NCBI GenBank assembly: GCA_900073065.1
Contig: FJOG01000030.1
Span: 370,499 to 409,419 of the forward strand
Reading direction: 5' to 3'
DNA from: Phialocephala subalpina
Taxonomy: Eukaryota; Ascomycota; Leotiomycetes; Helotiales; Mollisiaceae
DNA length: 38,921 bases
Under the pieces are notes generated by a model. That model made no database searches. It was not told the DNA's origin and was given only the letters and a program-made list of their open reading frames with translations. This document shows, piece by piece, positions 9,357 through 19,731 of this stretch (position 1 is its first letter; every line of letters begins with the position of its first letter). Made by a program: the position numbers and the translations under genes.

Positions 9357-9470
9357 TAGTCGCTTGCAAAATCGGTTTCGTCCTATTTTAAAAGTAGTTA
9401 TGAGCGCAGACCACCTCAGTCATTTTTGGCGCTAAAACTATGGCTTGTTTATCCCGTGTACTTTATAGTA
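9357..9470 (+). mobile_element. Decayed left end of a family B element
   Basis: TAGTCGCTTGCAAAATCGGT, then GCGCAGACCACCTCA and TTTTTGGCGCT, reproduce the TIR seen at 4109, with the first base mutated (CAGT to TAGT). The sequence just inside (CCGTGTACTTTATAG) matches the 4109 end (CCTGTGTACTTTGTGG), so it is the same end type. No partner end is visible. Confidence 0.6.
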
Positions 9471-9701
9471 CAATACTATACTTCCTATACTATAATATAT
9501 AATAATTTCCCTTATTCTTTCCCACATTTTGGCACTGACATTACTGTACCAAAACCTTCTTATCTTCGTATTGTATCACGAAATCTGTATAGTCTGTCAA
9601 ATGGTCTTGAATTGATCTACAAAGAGAGCTCTAGAGCTTGAAGACATAGCGCCATTCTGACTAATATCACGTGAGGAGTGACCATCACTCTCGACATAGT
9701 C

Positions 9702-10706
9702 ATGCCTTTAAGAAAAGCGATCTACGATGTCCCCCTCGAGTTATGGTTAAAGATTTTTCGTTATCTCCCAGAGATATCACCTCGAAAACTTTCCGTTGCC
9801 TTTCGAAAAGGACTTCCTATCTCAAACACCGACCTCAAGTATAGCAAAGTTTGGGATATTATATTCGACGATTATAAGTTCCTTGATTATATGACAAGCT
9901 GTGGATACCCTTGTATTCTACTAGGGAGTGATTTACACTTCCTTTATAATCTTAATATGCATGTAGCATTAGGCGAACGCCCAAAGCCATGGGAAGACAT
10001 ACACCTCGTTCTCCTTCGCAGCAATCACCAAAACCACGAGTATAGTAGTGGTAGACATGTTATTTTAGAGTTTGCTAAAAGCGCAAAGAAAGAACTCGGA
10101 GACCGGATCCGCGCGCGTATAAGCGAGAGAAAGTTCGACGTACCAGAGACGCTTCGCTTTCGTCATTATTTTTCGCGGGATCCCGACCATTGCGTTGACA
10201 TTGCGCTAAACATCGAAACTCTCTTTCGTCCCTCTATCAAGTCAATTCTCCTGGATCACCCTGAGAAGCTAGTCTCTCTTAAGGGGGATTACCTATACTC
10301 AGCCTATCTATATTGGAAATACGATAGAAAGCTGTTACGCGTTATTGAACCTAATGATATTGTTGGCAGAGGAAGATATGCTTCTGTGTGCGGTACTACA
10401 GACTCGGTAAAACATGCGTGTGGTCTTACAATCCAACAACCACAAGACATACCGGAAAGAAAAGACTTGGATTATTATGATCACCGGGATTTCCTTACCA
10501 AATGTCAAGGAAACTTTCCTTGGCAGGTTAAACTTGAGATTAAGGATGGTTCTACTGTGTGGCTTAGAGAAAAGTTTAAGCGGGGAGATGGAGACCGGAA
10601 ACACTGCCTGGGATGGGAAGCTGCGTATTCAGAAGAGATGCGGGAAAAAGAGTGGCAATATAATTCTGTTATGGAGGATAGGATAGTATCATCGATGGAA
10701 CTGTAG
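9702..10706 (+). CDS. F-box-like protein
   Basis: 334 residues in a single exon from the ATG at 9702; the frame is open slightly upstream but without ATG. Residues 8-50 (DVPLELWLKIFRYLPEI followed by LSVAFRKGLP) fit the F-box fold that recruits targets to SCF ubiquitin ligases through Skp1 (family knowledge). The remaining 280 residues match no leucine-rich, WD or Kelch repeats that I can see; they are charged and probably globular. Fungal accessory regions carry many such F-box proteins of unknown target. There are no stops or frameshifts. It lies between two NLR/transposon blocks, and the region upstream (9471-9700) shows no other feature. Confidence 0.7.
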   Translation: MPLRKAIYDVPLELWLKIFRYLPEISPRKLSVAFRKGLPISNTDLKYSKVWDIIFDDYKFLDYMTSCGYPCILLGSDLHFLYNLNMHVALGERPKPWEDIHLVLLRSNHQNHEYSSGRHVILEFAKSAKKELGDRIRARISERKFDVPETLRFRHYFSRDPDHCVDIALNIETLFRPSIKSILLDHPEKLVSLKGDYLYSAYLYWKYDRKLLRVIEPNDIVGRGRYASVCGTTDSVKHACGLTIQQPQDIPERKDLDYYDHRDFLTKCQGNFPWQVKLEIKDGSTVWLREKFKRGDGDRKHCLGWEAAYSEEMREKEWQYNSVMEDRIVSSMEL

Positions 10707-10810
10707 CTCTTACAATACAAAGAGGGTCAAACTAGCGGCTTGCTATTGTGGCGGGCCACCTGCTCTTTCTGCTTTTCCGGCTTTTTTTGGGGGGGGTCTG
10801 TAAATAGCTA

Positions 10811-10888
10811 ATTTAAAAAGGATATTGTGGAGAAAATTCGCGATCCTTGCGATCTCATTGGTCGTTTTCGGCACAACGGGTTTTTTCA
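10811..10888 (-). mobile_element. Relic of a family A MITE end
   Basis: Contains TTTAAAAAGGATATT, CGCGATCCTTGCGAT, CATTGGTCG and a TTCGGCAC motif in the same order and spacing as the right halves of the MITEs at 3501 and 8318. The terminal ACGTCC bases and the other end are missing, so it is a truncated copy. Confidence 0.6.
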
Positions 10889-11116
10889 TGGCTTGTGAAG
10901 ATGCGGTTCTTATTTTGCGATTGTTAACGACCTGACAGGATCACTCAAATACAGATTTCAACAGCCGGTCTATTCCATCGACAGTGCCTCGTTAAGGTCC
11001 GCTTGCGCTCCAGCACCTTTAACACGATACTCTGAGAGGGAGAGAACTTCACCCGCTTACAGTACGCTAGAACATAGTCTCCCCGATCCCCCTATCCTTC
11101 CGAAACCCACCCCACA
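10889..11116 (+). promoter_or_regulatory. Upstream region of the orphan gene, second copy
   Basis: Intergenic DNA before the CCCCACAATGAG start. It has C-rich leader sequence just upstream of the ATG and no other recognisable site. Confidence 0.3.
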
Positions 11117-12652
11117 ATGAGTAGCCCTTGTGGCTCCCAGGACTCGTTTGCAGTCGGATTATATAAGGAACCGGATCCATTCGAGTCGTCGCAGACAGAA
11201 GGCACAGAAGTAGCCCAGGGAGGAGTGTCAGGTGTTGCTAGGCAAAACGCCATCAGAAAAGATCCATCGAGTCAGCAACAGACACAACTGCAGCCGGAGA
11301 AGCTTGGGTTTTGTCAGCTTACTGACTGGGATAAAGAGAAAGCATACAGCGATTTGATGACACTGACATTGACTGGGCAGTTATAGAGAAGCAACCTGTC
11401 AAATGGGCCGAACTGTTTTGCGCAGGTAAGAAGCTTAGATTGAATCTCTCATTCAACTACGTAGAGACTACTCACATGTCGGTCACGTCATCGAGAAAGG
11501 GAGATAAAAGAGGCTCTTCATCGATCACGCAGCAGATGCTCACCGAACGAGCTGAGCAGCTGGATGCAGAACAAGAATCTTCTGGACAACCATCTATTTG
11601 GCGGGACGTTTACAATCTCATGCGCTGTCCAGGGCCGCCATGTCATTTGGGACCTCATTGCTGGCGCGACCCCGTTGGCAAAAAGCATTACAAACTCAAG
11701 ACGCATCACCTGAAGGGCCTTATTAGGTATGTGGAACACGGTTATCAGTTACAGACACACGGTGATGTACCCGAGGATATTCGTCAGCAGTTGTATGCAG
11801 AGGGGCAGCAGTGGCTCGAGAGGCGCCAAAGAGCCACTAATACAACTACCGGAAACTTCCCTCCTATCAATATCACGAATGTGCTGCCAGCACAGTCTTA
11901 CCAGGCTCCCCTCGGGGCTTCAGCAGCTGGAACTCCGCCTTCGGACATACCTTCAATTTCCACTCCGGTGAATCGTCTCGATATCCCCGGCCATCGAGAT
12001 GTAGCAGTGAAGAAATACAGCGACTGGCAGCAATCGCAAGTCATTAATAAGACACTAAAATTGGAGTTTCAAAAAGCTTGCGATATAACATTGGCAGATG
12101 GTCTGGACCTAGAACAGATCTACAGTCGCTTGCAAAATCGGCTTCGCCCCCTTTCGCTTAAAAAAATTGTGAGCACAGACCACCTCACGCACGGCTTTGA
12201 AAACTAACCAAAATCATCTCCTCTCATTCAAAACATAGTAGCAAAATTCTTTAGAATTTTAGAACCACCAAAACACAAACAAAAACACTTGAGCTTTTTC
12301 TCTATCGCAATGAGCTTAATTTAAAGTATTTAAAGGTGGTCGCGTTGCGATGCGCAATTTTTCAAAACTTGGAGGTTTTGGTGTTCCTTGCGCTAGCGAA
12401 AATGGATGGTTTTCAAAGCCGCAAGCCTTCATACGGTGTCAGCGCCAAAAATGGATGAGGTGGTCTGTGCTCACAATTTTTTTAGGCGAAAGGGGACGAA
12501 GCCGATTTTGCAAGCGACTGTATCAGGATCAAGACCCTGAGTTTTTTATTGAGAAAGGCATCAAAAGAGGCATTGCCCGGCGTTTTGTAGGTGATATCAA
12601 CCAATGGATCAAGAGCTGCAAGGAAGCTGGGACCGGGGAATGGCTAGAATGA
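11117..12652 (+). pseudogene. Orphan CX4CX5CW gene, second copy, broken by deletion and MITE
   Basis: A paralogue of 741-2021. The start ATG at 11117 gives MSSPCGSQDSFAVGLYKE and runs to KEKAYSD. The frame then shifts near 11353-11360: the next homologous residues (DTDIDWAVIEKQ) are in frame +2 relative to the start, and about 95 residues present in the intact copy are missing, so an internal deletion of roughly 290 bp is the likely cause. The downstream frame carries the motif MRCPGPPCHLGPHCWRDPVG and KHYKLKTHHLKGLI, then the C-terminal helices. At LEQI the 398-bp MITE at 12123-12520 interrupts the gene; removing it with one TA resumes the frame at YQDQDPEFFIEKG and ends in GTGEWLE at 12652. 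With the MITE present the frame instead ends at 12207. Confidence 0.8.
12123..12520. mobile_element. MITE, family B short form (398 bp)
   Basis: Ends start CAGTCGCTTGCAAAATCGGC on both sides in inverted orientation, with TA at 12121-12122 and 12521-12522. The interior has no coding capacity. A second copy, 388 bp and in the opposite orientation, is at 34833-35220. It sits inside the orphan pseudogene. Confidence 0.93.
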
Positions 12653-12786
12653 AAGGGTGTCGCATACACTAATGTTTTTCTAATTGTTGTACCATTTCCA
12701 TTACTAGATTCTAAAGCTATTACATTACCACATCTCGAACATTGGCAAACACACACAGTTTGAACTTATAATGCTTGGTCTTGCTT

Positions 12787-13060
12787 AGAGCTCTTCAATG
12801 GTCAATCCCGCGTGCCTAAAAAGGCCTTTGGCACTGCGCTCCTTTCCGCCAACAATATCAATGCACCATTCCAAAAAAGCATCAAAGCCTTGCTCTGGAT
12901 TATTTTCGTAATTTTGCCAGTTCCGCTTGATAAAAGCTTTCAACTCAGCAAAGAACTCTTCAATCGGATTAAGATCCAGTGAGTATAGCAGTCAGCTTCA
13001 CTCCAGCGTCATGACACATCTGCTCAATCCGCTCCGTGTGATAGAAGAACGCATTACTGT
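12787..13060 (-). pseudogene. Tc1/mariner transposase C-terminal relic
   Basis: Minus-strand translation gives YSLDLNPIEEFFAELKAF, then FDAFLEWCIDIVGG and LFRHAGLTIEEL. These line up with the C-terminus of the intact transposase at 2082 (SPDFNPIEEFF, FLEWCVDVVG, HFRHAGI), but they come from a different family member. Only the segment from the last catalytic residue to the C-terminus remains, and it is interrupted on its upstream side. Confidence 0.7.
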
Positions 13061-13132
13061 AATATTAATTTGTATTGAGATTTTCATAATGTACTAATTT
13101 ACTATAAGACTCTCGCTTTGCAGGGATATCAG

Positions 13133-13351
13133 TGTGATAGCTCGACGAAAAGGGGTCTCACGAGGGAGACACTTCGACGAAGGTGCTATATTATTACGAG
13201 AATTCTAAGCTAAGGAAAACAAGAGAGTTCAATGGAACTCTCTTCTTAAGTACATCAAGAGAACGCGCCTGCCTAGGATAGGCAGTCGCGAGGTTCCAGT
13301 GAGTCGCGTAGGCAGACGCGAGGTCAGGTGACATTCGCCAAAACTGTCACA
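13133..13351. mobile_element. Solo LTR (219 bp) with 5-bp target duplication
   Basis: Starts TGTGATAGCTCGACG and ends AAACTGTCACA, so it has TGTGA...TCACA termini. ATCAG is present immediately before (13128-13132) and after (13352-13356), a perfect 5-bp duplication typical of LTR-retrotransposon integration. No internal retroelement sequence remains. Confidence 0.88.
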
Positions 13352-13356
13352 ATCAG

Positions 13357-13700
13357 GTACCAACCCAACGAGGATACTTAAAGTCGCAGGTTAGGATTTA
13401 TATACAGTACAGTAAAGCTCTTACAATATGCAATTATTCAAACTTAAGCAAATACGTTATATATCCTAAGCTAAGTCGGTATTAAAACTTGGCACTTTAT
13501 AAATAGCCATCGAGCAACCCTTAAAGCTACTATTCGCGTTCATCAGGCCCGGCCCGTTTCCAGCTTGTGACCCACTCCCTTCCATTTTCGTCCCTCGTCC
13601 GTACATTAGCCAGTTTCATGTAGCGTCTTGGCAATGTGGCTGAGTTTAAATTCTAGAAGTGTTCGAGGCGGAAGCCGATTTCGCTAGCGACTGTAAAAAA
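13357..13700. other. Non-coding stretch
   Basis: I see no gene. A short GCCGATTT...GCGACTGTA match at about 13673-13695 may be a decayed family B end directly before the tandem repeat. Confidence 0.35.
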
Positions 13701-13980
13701 CAGCTTCTTAAGAGAAGGTGTGGTAGCAGACGTGGCCCCTGGAAAAGGATGCCAAGGTGTGGTGCAAAAAACAGCTTCTTGGAAAAAAGGTGTGGTAGTA
13801 GAAGTGGCACCCTTGAAAGAGGATGCAAAAGTGTGATATGGAAGAACTGGCTGCTTGGAAGAGGATGCAATGGTGTGATGGAAGAAATGGCTCTTTGTTA
13901 GAAGAGGGGTGGTGCAAGAACTGGCTGCTTGATGAAAGAGGTGCGGTAGCTGATGTGACCCCCCTGGAAGAGGATGCAAA
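13701..13980 (+). repeat. Degenerate tandem repeat (four units of about 60-75 bp)
   Basis: Units begin at about 13701, 13772, 13847 and 13921 with CAGCTTCTT or CTGGCTGCTTG, followed by GGTGTGGTAG and GGAAGAGGATGCAA-like blocks. Units differ by substitutions and small indels. The open frames across it on both strands reflect the repeat and are not called as genes. Confidence 0.65.
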
Positions 13981-14077
13981 CCTTCGTTATCGGCTTCCCT
14001 GGATGATGATTGCTGGCATCAAAGCAGTTTACTAACGTCTATCCCTGCGTGCCGAAAAAACCGGTGTGCCGAAAAAA

Positions 14078-14660
14078 CTTTATAGTTTAGGGGTCTTAAA
14101 TCTCCACCATATAAATATATAAAGTTATAATCTGTTTATTATTATTCTTTAGCTATTTCTCTATAAGGGCTTGACTTGTAGTTAGAAAAATATTATAGCT
14201 TGGCTCTATTATTAATCGTCCCGTTAAGAGTATCAAAAGCTGATATTGCTATTACCCCCTGTTCTATTATGAATATTAACCTCTCCTCGGAATTCGGCGC
14301 CGTAGTATAGAGCTTCTATCATATTTAAATAAAACTCCAAAGTTTGAAGACACAAAGTATAAGGAAATTTTCTTGCCGGGTTTATCCGGACAAAGGTAGG
14401 AGGTACCGAAGGTACATAAATACCGCATCTTAATAAGCGAGGAAGGATTTACTGTCTTTACCCAATACCTGTATTCACAGACACGTGAGTCGTATTTTGT
14501 CGTAAATCATTTTATATATCACGTGAAACGTGGCGTGGTGTGGCGTTCTTCTAGAAGGTTCTACAAGCCACGCGTCCAGTCCCGCACCGAGTTGCCACTC
14601 TCGTCGTGCCAGTCTGCCACTCAGTCGTTCCAATCCCCATCCCCATCTCCATGTAAGGTA
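14078..14660. other. Pogo-element 5' region, AT-rich then GC-rich
   Basis: Non-coding. AT-rich up to about 14480, then more balanced sequence that is probably the leader of the Pogo transposase, cut from its coding region by the Tc1 insertion at 14661-15973. Confidence 0.35.
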
Positions 14661-15973
14661 CGAAAGGGGGTTTTCATAATTAATGCAATAATAGGGGTTA
14701 TTTTGCCATAAAACTATGCCATTTATAATCAATATCTAACGCTGCTTTAATAAGGAGTTTAAGTTCCTTTTTTATAAATAACTTTCTAGATTTTTTAAAG
14801 TATAGAATTAATATATTTATTAAAATCCTCTATTGTGATTTCATTCTCTTAGATATCAAAAAGAGCTTTTTTTAGCTGCTCAAGGCTCCAACCTTTATAA
14901 GGATTCTTATTCCTTAATTTTTGCTTTAGGATCCTTTATACGTTTTCAATAGGATTAAAATCTAATAAATTGTTTAGCCAAAGTAAAATATAAATATAGC
15001 ATTTTACTTTTGTAGCGTTGCAAAGCTTTTTATTCCTCTTTGTATCCTTAAAGCCATAGATACAACTATTATTTTCTACGCAAAAGAATCTTTGTAATAC
15101 CTAGTCTCTATTTATAAATATATCTTTTAATAGCTTTCGCAAAATCTATTATTCATATTTCTTTTGTATAAATCTTTTGCCTTCTCTTTCTATATTTACA
15201 AAATAAAGCTAGCTTTTAAAATTGTACCCAATAGTTGCCTAACATATTACAAAATCCCTCCTAGAATTGAATATAAATTACATATAATCAAGCCTTCTCT
15301 TTTTACCTCGTGCTCTCAAAATTTTGACACGTCGCCTCAAATTAGTACGCGCAATAGTCTTATCTATATATATACCCCTACGCCAATATGCCATTAGACG
15401 ATCCCAATTCTTAATTGCAAAAGTATAGCGTACTAGCTTTTGAGTTTTGGAAAAAAAAGTTTCGAGTCAAGAGTATAGTAGTAATATCCTTAGCGATACC
15501 AAATTCTTAATAGTATTAAATATTTGGCTATAATACCACAGGCTTTTTTGGCAATAGTCTCGAGAAATAGGATACGGCGGTCGTAATACCTAGTAATCCA
15601 TTAGATCATTTGCTTAATATGCTCGTCCGTTATAGTGCATAGTCGACCTAATGGCTTAATGGCTTAATAGCTAAGCGTTTTCTAATAATACGCTCAAGTT
15701 CATTAGCATAGAATCGTTTGGTCCAGCGCCAAACAGTAAAGGGGTCAATTCTTAGCTCTCTAGCTGCATTAGGAATGTTTTTGCCTCGTTCTAGCAAATA
15801 GAAAAACCGAGACTTAATAAAAGTCTTGTATTCAAGGCGTACGCGTCCCATAATAGCTGATAGTATTGATAATTGAGAGTAGAGATGATAGAGAGATAGA
15901 ATGTAATGGAAATAAAAGCGGCGGCAAAATGGGCTTACCGCCTTATTGCATTAATTATGAAAACCCCCTTTCG
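14661..15973 (-). mobile_element. Tc1/mariner element, decayed, nested in the Pogo element (1313 bp)
   Basis: Termini are perfect inverted repeats of about 31 bp beginning CGAAAGGGGGTTTTCATAAT, with TA at 14659-14660 and 15974-15975. The interior is very AT-rich. The minus strand retains transposase pieces: an N-terminal helix-turn-helix fragment at 15851-15648 (MGRVRLEYKTFIKSRFFYLL ... FTVWRWTKRFYANELE) and, near 14970-14850, a C-terminal piece reading LLDFNPIENV, a stop where a Trp is expected, then RILKQKLRNKNPYKGW. Many stops lie between. It must be younger than the host Pogo copy. Confidence 0.88.
15648..15851 (-). pseudogene. N-terminal fragment of Tc1 transposase
   Basis: 67 codons from an ATG, encoding a helix-turn-helix (GKNIPNAARELRIDPFTVWR) of the homeodomain-like type that opens Tc1/mariner transposases. 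Translation ends at 15648, well short of a 330-350-residue transposase. The rest of the frame is destroyed by stops. Confidence 0.65.
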
Positions 15974-15991
15974 TACGGAGGGTAATGCCAT

Positions 15992-17732
15992 ATGAGCGAC
16001 CGCGCCAGTAAAGCCCTGGCAAAGGCTTCCCTGCCGGGAGAGCCTCGAACATATGATGCCATATCCAAACGTAGTGGAGTTCCTCTGACCACCCTTTATC
16101 ATCGCGATTATGGGCGGCCCTCTAGAGAAGAGAAGGTCCAGGGCCAACAATATCTTACTCCGCCGGAAGAGAAAGCCTTCGAAAAGTATTTGAAACTGAT
16201 GGCTAATCTCGGGAATCTTGTGCGAATCAAGTATTTACTATCCCTCGCCTTTTATATCGCCCGCCGGCGTTTTACGATAAAGAAAGCGGCCAAGCCTCCG
16301 AATAAAAACTGGGCTCAAGCTTTCCAAAAACGTCATCTAGTATTCAAATCGCGACGAGTAAGGGCGATGGCCTAGGAACGCCACGAAAACAGTATTTATA
16401 ATAAGATTATACATTGGTTTGAGGTAATCGGAGAAATTTTAGTAGATCTTATTATCTTCTTAGAGAACGTTTATAATATAGACGAGACGGGAGTCATATT
16501 ATCGATGTTTGGCTCTGTCAAGGTCTTTTTAGATAAGGACGATCCGCGAGACTATAGAAGCGCGGTCGTTAAACGCACGACGGTTACCGCTATTAAATGT
16601 ATTAGTGGAAACGGTAGGTTTTTGTTATTTATGGTTATTTGGCCAGTTATTACCTATCGAAATAACTGGACCATATTCCTTACCCCCGGAGAGCATTATG
16701 CGATCTCTGACTCGGGGTATACCGACTCCGAGATCAGTTTGGAGTGGCTCAAGCGCGTATTTGATTCCTAAACTAGAGGGTATACTAATTAGAAGCCGCG
16801 GGTGCTGATCTGCGACGGCTTCGGGAGCCACGAGACCCTCGAAGCCCAGGTATTTTGTTTCGAAAAGAGCATTATCTTATATCGCCTCCCCTCTCATACC
16901 TCCCACAAGCTACAGCCCTGTGATGTCAGCGTGTTTACTCGCTTAATACCGGGACGAGGCTGAAAGATTATTCCAAGGCGGTGCGAACACGGTCGGCAAA
17001 CAGTATTTCACCTCTCTATACAGCCGTGCAAAAGAAAAGGCGTTTACGAAGAGAAATATCATGGCCGGGTAGGCGGCTTATGGTTTGTTTCCGTTTAATC
17101 TTGACAAAGTCCTTAAGGTAATACCGAAGCCGCCCGTTCAATCAACTGTTCCGAGGGCTGACGAGATAGAGGTGGGTGCGAGTCATTAAGACGACGTGCC
17201 ACCAACGCCTGTGACGCCAATATCAACAGAGGGTATAGTATCGCTGCAGAATATAATCAAACAGGATGCTTATATACTAAATGAGGCGAGTATACAACGC
17301 CTGGAGCGGCACGTACAAAAGCTTGCCTATGCCGCCCAGGTATCCTTGGCCGAACGTGCCTTCCTCAGTGCCGAATGTGCCTTTCTCGATAATCGAAATC
17401 AGATGTTAACCAGGATGAATAACGAAGCTAAAGTTCGCCGATCAACTAGGTCAATCGTCCTAGGGAAAGCGAAAGTAATAAGTTTTAAAGATATCGAGGT
17501 GGCACGAGCAGCGCGTGCTGTGAAGGATGCCAAGGGCAAGGGCAAGCGCGGTCGGAAGCGTAAGAGTGCTGCGCTAGGGCCAGATGAGCCAGATGAGCCA
17601 GAGGCGGATGAGCCAGAGCCAGAGCCAGAGCCGGAAGTGGCGCGTGCTGTGGAAGAGGTCGTCGAGGGCAGGGGAAAACGTGGTCGGAAGCGTAAAACTG
17701 CTGTGCAAGAGGCAGCGGAGCCAGAGCCATAG
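15992..17732 (+). pseudogene. Pogo/Fot1-type transposase (HTH_psq - CENPB - DDE), decayed
   Basis: From the ATG at 15992 the first 127 codons give a psq-type helix-turn-helix (YDAISKRSGVPLTTLYHRDY) and the CENP-B-like block NWAQAFQKRHLVFKSRRVRA. A TAG replaces the expected Trp before ERHEN at about 16372. Further on are the catalytic blocks YNIDETGV (near 16478), VLICDGFGSH (near 16802) and LPSHTSHKLQPCDVSVF (near 16888), with TAG/TAA codons between them where CAG/CAA or TGG would fit, then a frameshifted stretch. The C-terminal tail is open from 17193 to 17732 (RRSTRSIVLGKAKV, KRGRKRK) and ends in a Pro-Glu repeat. The pattern of C-to-T or G-to-A stops fits RIP-type decay. Confidence 0.85.
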
Positions 17733-17755
17733 CCAGAGCCAGAGCCAGAAGTGGC
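17579..17755 (+). repeat. GAGCCA hexanucleotide repeats (Pro-Glu tail)
   Basis: Two short runs of GAGCCA repeats at about 17580-17632 and 17717-17752 are separated by a unit coding GKRGRKRK that itself occurs twice. The second run passes the stop at 17732, so the repeat has continued to change after the gene died. Confidence 0.7.
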
Positions 17756-18229
17756 GCGGACGATCGAGGCGCCAGTATGGACGGCACCAATTGCGCGGAT
17801 GATATGAGACTGTTGCACGAAAGAATAAAGTATTGTTTCCCACATCCTTTAGTTCGGATTTGGTTTTATGGAGGTAGGAAATCGGATACAAGTAATCTTA
17901 ATGTTCGTAGCATTCTCGGCGCAATAGAAGAAGATGGAGTTATGGTTCGCCTGCAAGTCATTAGCAAGCAGTCTTTGTGTCGAGGCCAGACTCTTAGCTC
18001 AAATCTTTGACACCAGTTCACAGCTGCGTCTCGAGGAGTATTCCACCTCCTGCCAGTTGACAGCGCTGTGGGCGGGACCAAGCACTGCGGTCGTCTTGGA
18101 AAATCGAATATTGTTGAGTTGCATTTGAAGGTAGCAAGTACAATCCGTGGTTGCCAGGCATATGGAGTGATGAACTTCTCTCCATGGCATCTGTCTGCCC
18201 GGAGCCGTACGAACTGAAAACATCGTGCC
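17756..18229. other. Unassigned DNA between Pogo relic and C2H2 relic
   Basis: Several open frames on both strands, none with a recognisable motif. I can assign nothing here. Confidence 0.3.
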
Positions 18230-18457
18230 TGCTACGAGTTGATTCCGCTGGCAAACGTAACGATCTGGCGGACAAGACGAAAGCATGTTTCGTCTGAGAA
18301 GTCTATACTACTGCGGCCTGCTTGTTGCCCGACGTAGTAGCACTTCAACTCTCCCACTCTCTCGCCAGCTCGCGACGCCCTACCCATGTGTGTGTGTGTC
18401 CCGTACGTCTGCGTGGTGCACAGCCGTCTCGTACAGGTGCAGCCAGAAGTTCGACTT
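18230..18457 (-). pseudogene. Relic copy of the C2H2-finger gene (left copy)
   Basis: The minus strand reads SNFWLHLYETAVHHADVR and then shifts frame in a CACACACACA run. The better-preserved copy at 23674-24114 reads SNFWLHLYETAVHRADVR and continues in frame. Similarity extends through the 3' part of that gene to about 23636. It lies in the same orientation as the right copy, so the pair forms direct repeats around the HET-NLR. This copy also has a 35-bp insertion near 18250. Confidence 0.75.
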
Positions 18458-18568
18458 GCATTTACTCTCTGTAGGTGCCAGAAACTGAGTGAATGGCTGG
18501 TACCTTGAAACATCTTCGTTAGGGCTGCTGCTCCCGCTGCCTGACTTCATTGATGCTGTACTGACCTA
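18458..18568. other. Short spacer before MITE
   Basis: I see no feature. Confidence 0.3.
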
Positions 18569-18814
18569 CGGAGGTACAACGGTTAAGTATTGTAAAACAC
18601 GAGCAGGGGTCTGAACGCCACAACGACTTTGACAATACATAACATTTGCAATTTTTAATCAAAAATCTTGATTTAAAAGCTAGAATCAATTTTGGAATAA
18701 GTTTTATATACTGTTCATTTTTCACATTGTTGCGATAAGTGGTCGTTGTGATGCGGGGGTGGACTTTTCTAAATCCCTGCTCGTGTTTTACAATACTTAA
18801 CCGCTGTACCTCTG
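18569..18814. mobile_element. MITE, family D (246 bp)
   Basis: Inverted ends of about 40 bp (CGGAGGTACAACGGTTAAG on the left; CAGAGGTACAGCGGTTAAG on the right in reverse complement, both followed by TATTGTAAAACACGAGCAGG) flanked by TA at 18567-18568 and 18815-18816. The interior is AT-rich and non-coding. It is unrelated to families A and B. The assembly gap begins 14 bp further on. Confidence 0.9.
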
Positions 18815-18827
18815 TAAAATAGTGGAA

Positions 18828-19262
18828 NNNNNNNNNNNNNNNNNNNNNNNNNNNNNNNNNNNNNNNNNNNNNNNNNNNNNNNNNNNNNNNNNNNNNNNNN
18901 NNNNNNNNNNNNNNNNNNNNNNNNNNNNNNNNNNNNNNNNNNNNNNNNNNNNNNNNNNNNNNNNNNNNNNNNNNNNNNNNNNNNNNNNNNNNNNNNNNNN
19001 NNNNNNNNNNNNNNNNNNNNNNNNNNNNNNNNNNNNNNNNNNNNNNNNNNNNNNNNNNNNNNNNNNNNNNNNNNNNNNNNNNNNNNNNNNNNNNNNNNNN
19101 NNNNNNNNNNNNNNNNNNNNNNNNNNNNNNNNNNNNNNNNNNNNNNNNNNNNNNNNNNNNNNNNNNNNNNNNNNNNNNNNNNNNNNNNNNNNNNNNNNNN
19201 NNNNNNNNNNNNNNNNNNNNNNNNNNNNNNNNNNNNNNNNNNNNNNNNNNNNNNNNNNNNNN
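18828..19262. other. Assembly gap (435 Ns)
   Basis: A run of N. Open frames that cross it are artefacts. The link between the left part of the Pogo unit and the HET-NLR depends on scaffolding here. Confidence 1.
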
Positions 19263-19731
19263 TGATCCTGAGTGGCTGTTCTTCTACTTTGGTAGTTCTG
19301 GCATATCTCGCAAGGGGTGCGCTCCGAGGCCTTGATCCAGAACTGCCGAGAGGGGTTGGGCCCCCACTTGTCCTTCACCATAAGTGCTTCTGCTCCCAGC
19401 GCTTGCAACGGTCGCAGGTCTCTAACTTACCTGTCAGCGACAACAAGTTTATGGCCCAACCACGCATGAGGGTTGAGTGGCGTAGACAGCCAACCATGTG
19501 CTTCTGCAGTGAATCCCTAGCGCGTGGCTGGCTTTGTGCGCACGCTTGCGGCGATGAACAATGATGCCACCATTCCCGCGAGGCTGCGTTCAGCTAAATT
19601 GATTTGACCGCCAGCCTTCAATCCAACATCCTCTTGCAACTTGACAACCACTTCGCATATATGCCGATTCAGCGGCTCAACATTCACCGATAATCCTCTT
19701 CTCTTACCGCGCCTCGAATCCTGGTCGAATA
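19263..19731. promoter_or_regulatory. Upstream region of HET-NACHT-ANK gene
   Basis: About 470 bp between the gap and the NLR start. A minus-strand frame from 19408 into the gap has a CEIC motif and a nearby alternative frame has CDRC, so a broken minus-strand gene may underlie it, but I do not recognise it. The 3' part is presumably the NLR promoter and leader. Confidence 0.35.

Noticed and set aside
13646..13979. Overlapping minus-strand frames rich in His/Pro/Leu
   Set aside because: They are readings of the degenerate tandem repeat and share its periodicity; no domain.
17399..17891. Minus-strand frames rich in Gly-Ser or Leu-Trp over the Pogo tail
   Set aside because: They come from the GAGCCA hexanucleotide repeat read in other frames, with no start context or motif.
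18797..19408. Open frames spanning the N run
   Set aside because: They exist only because Ns contain no stop codons.
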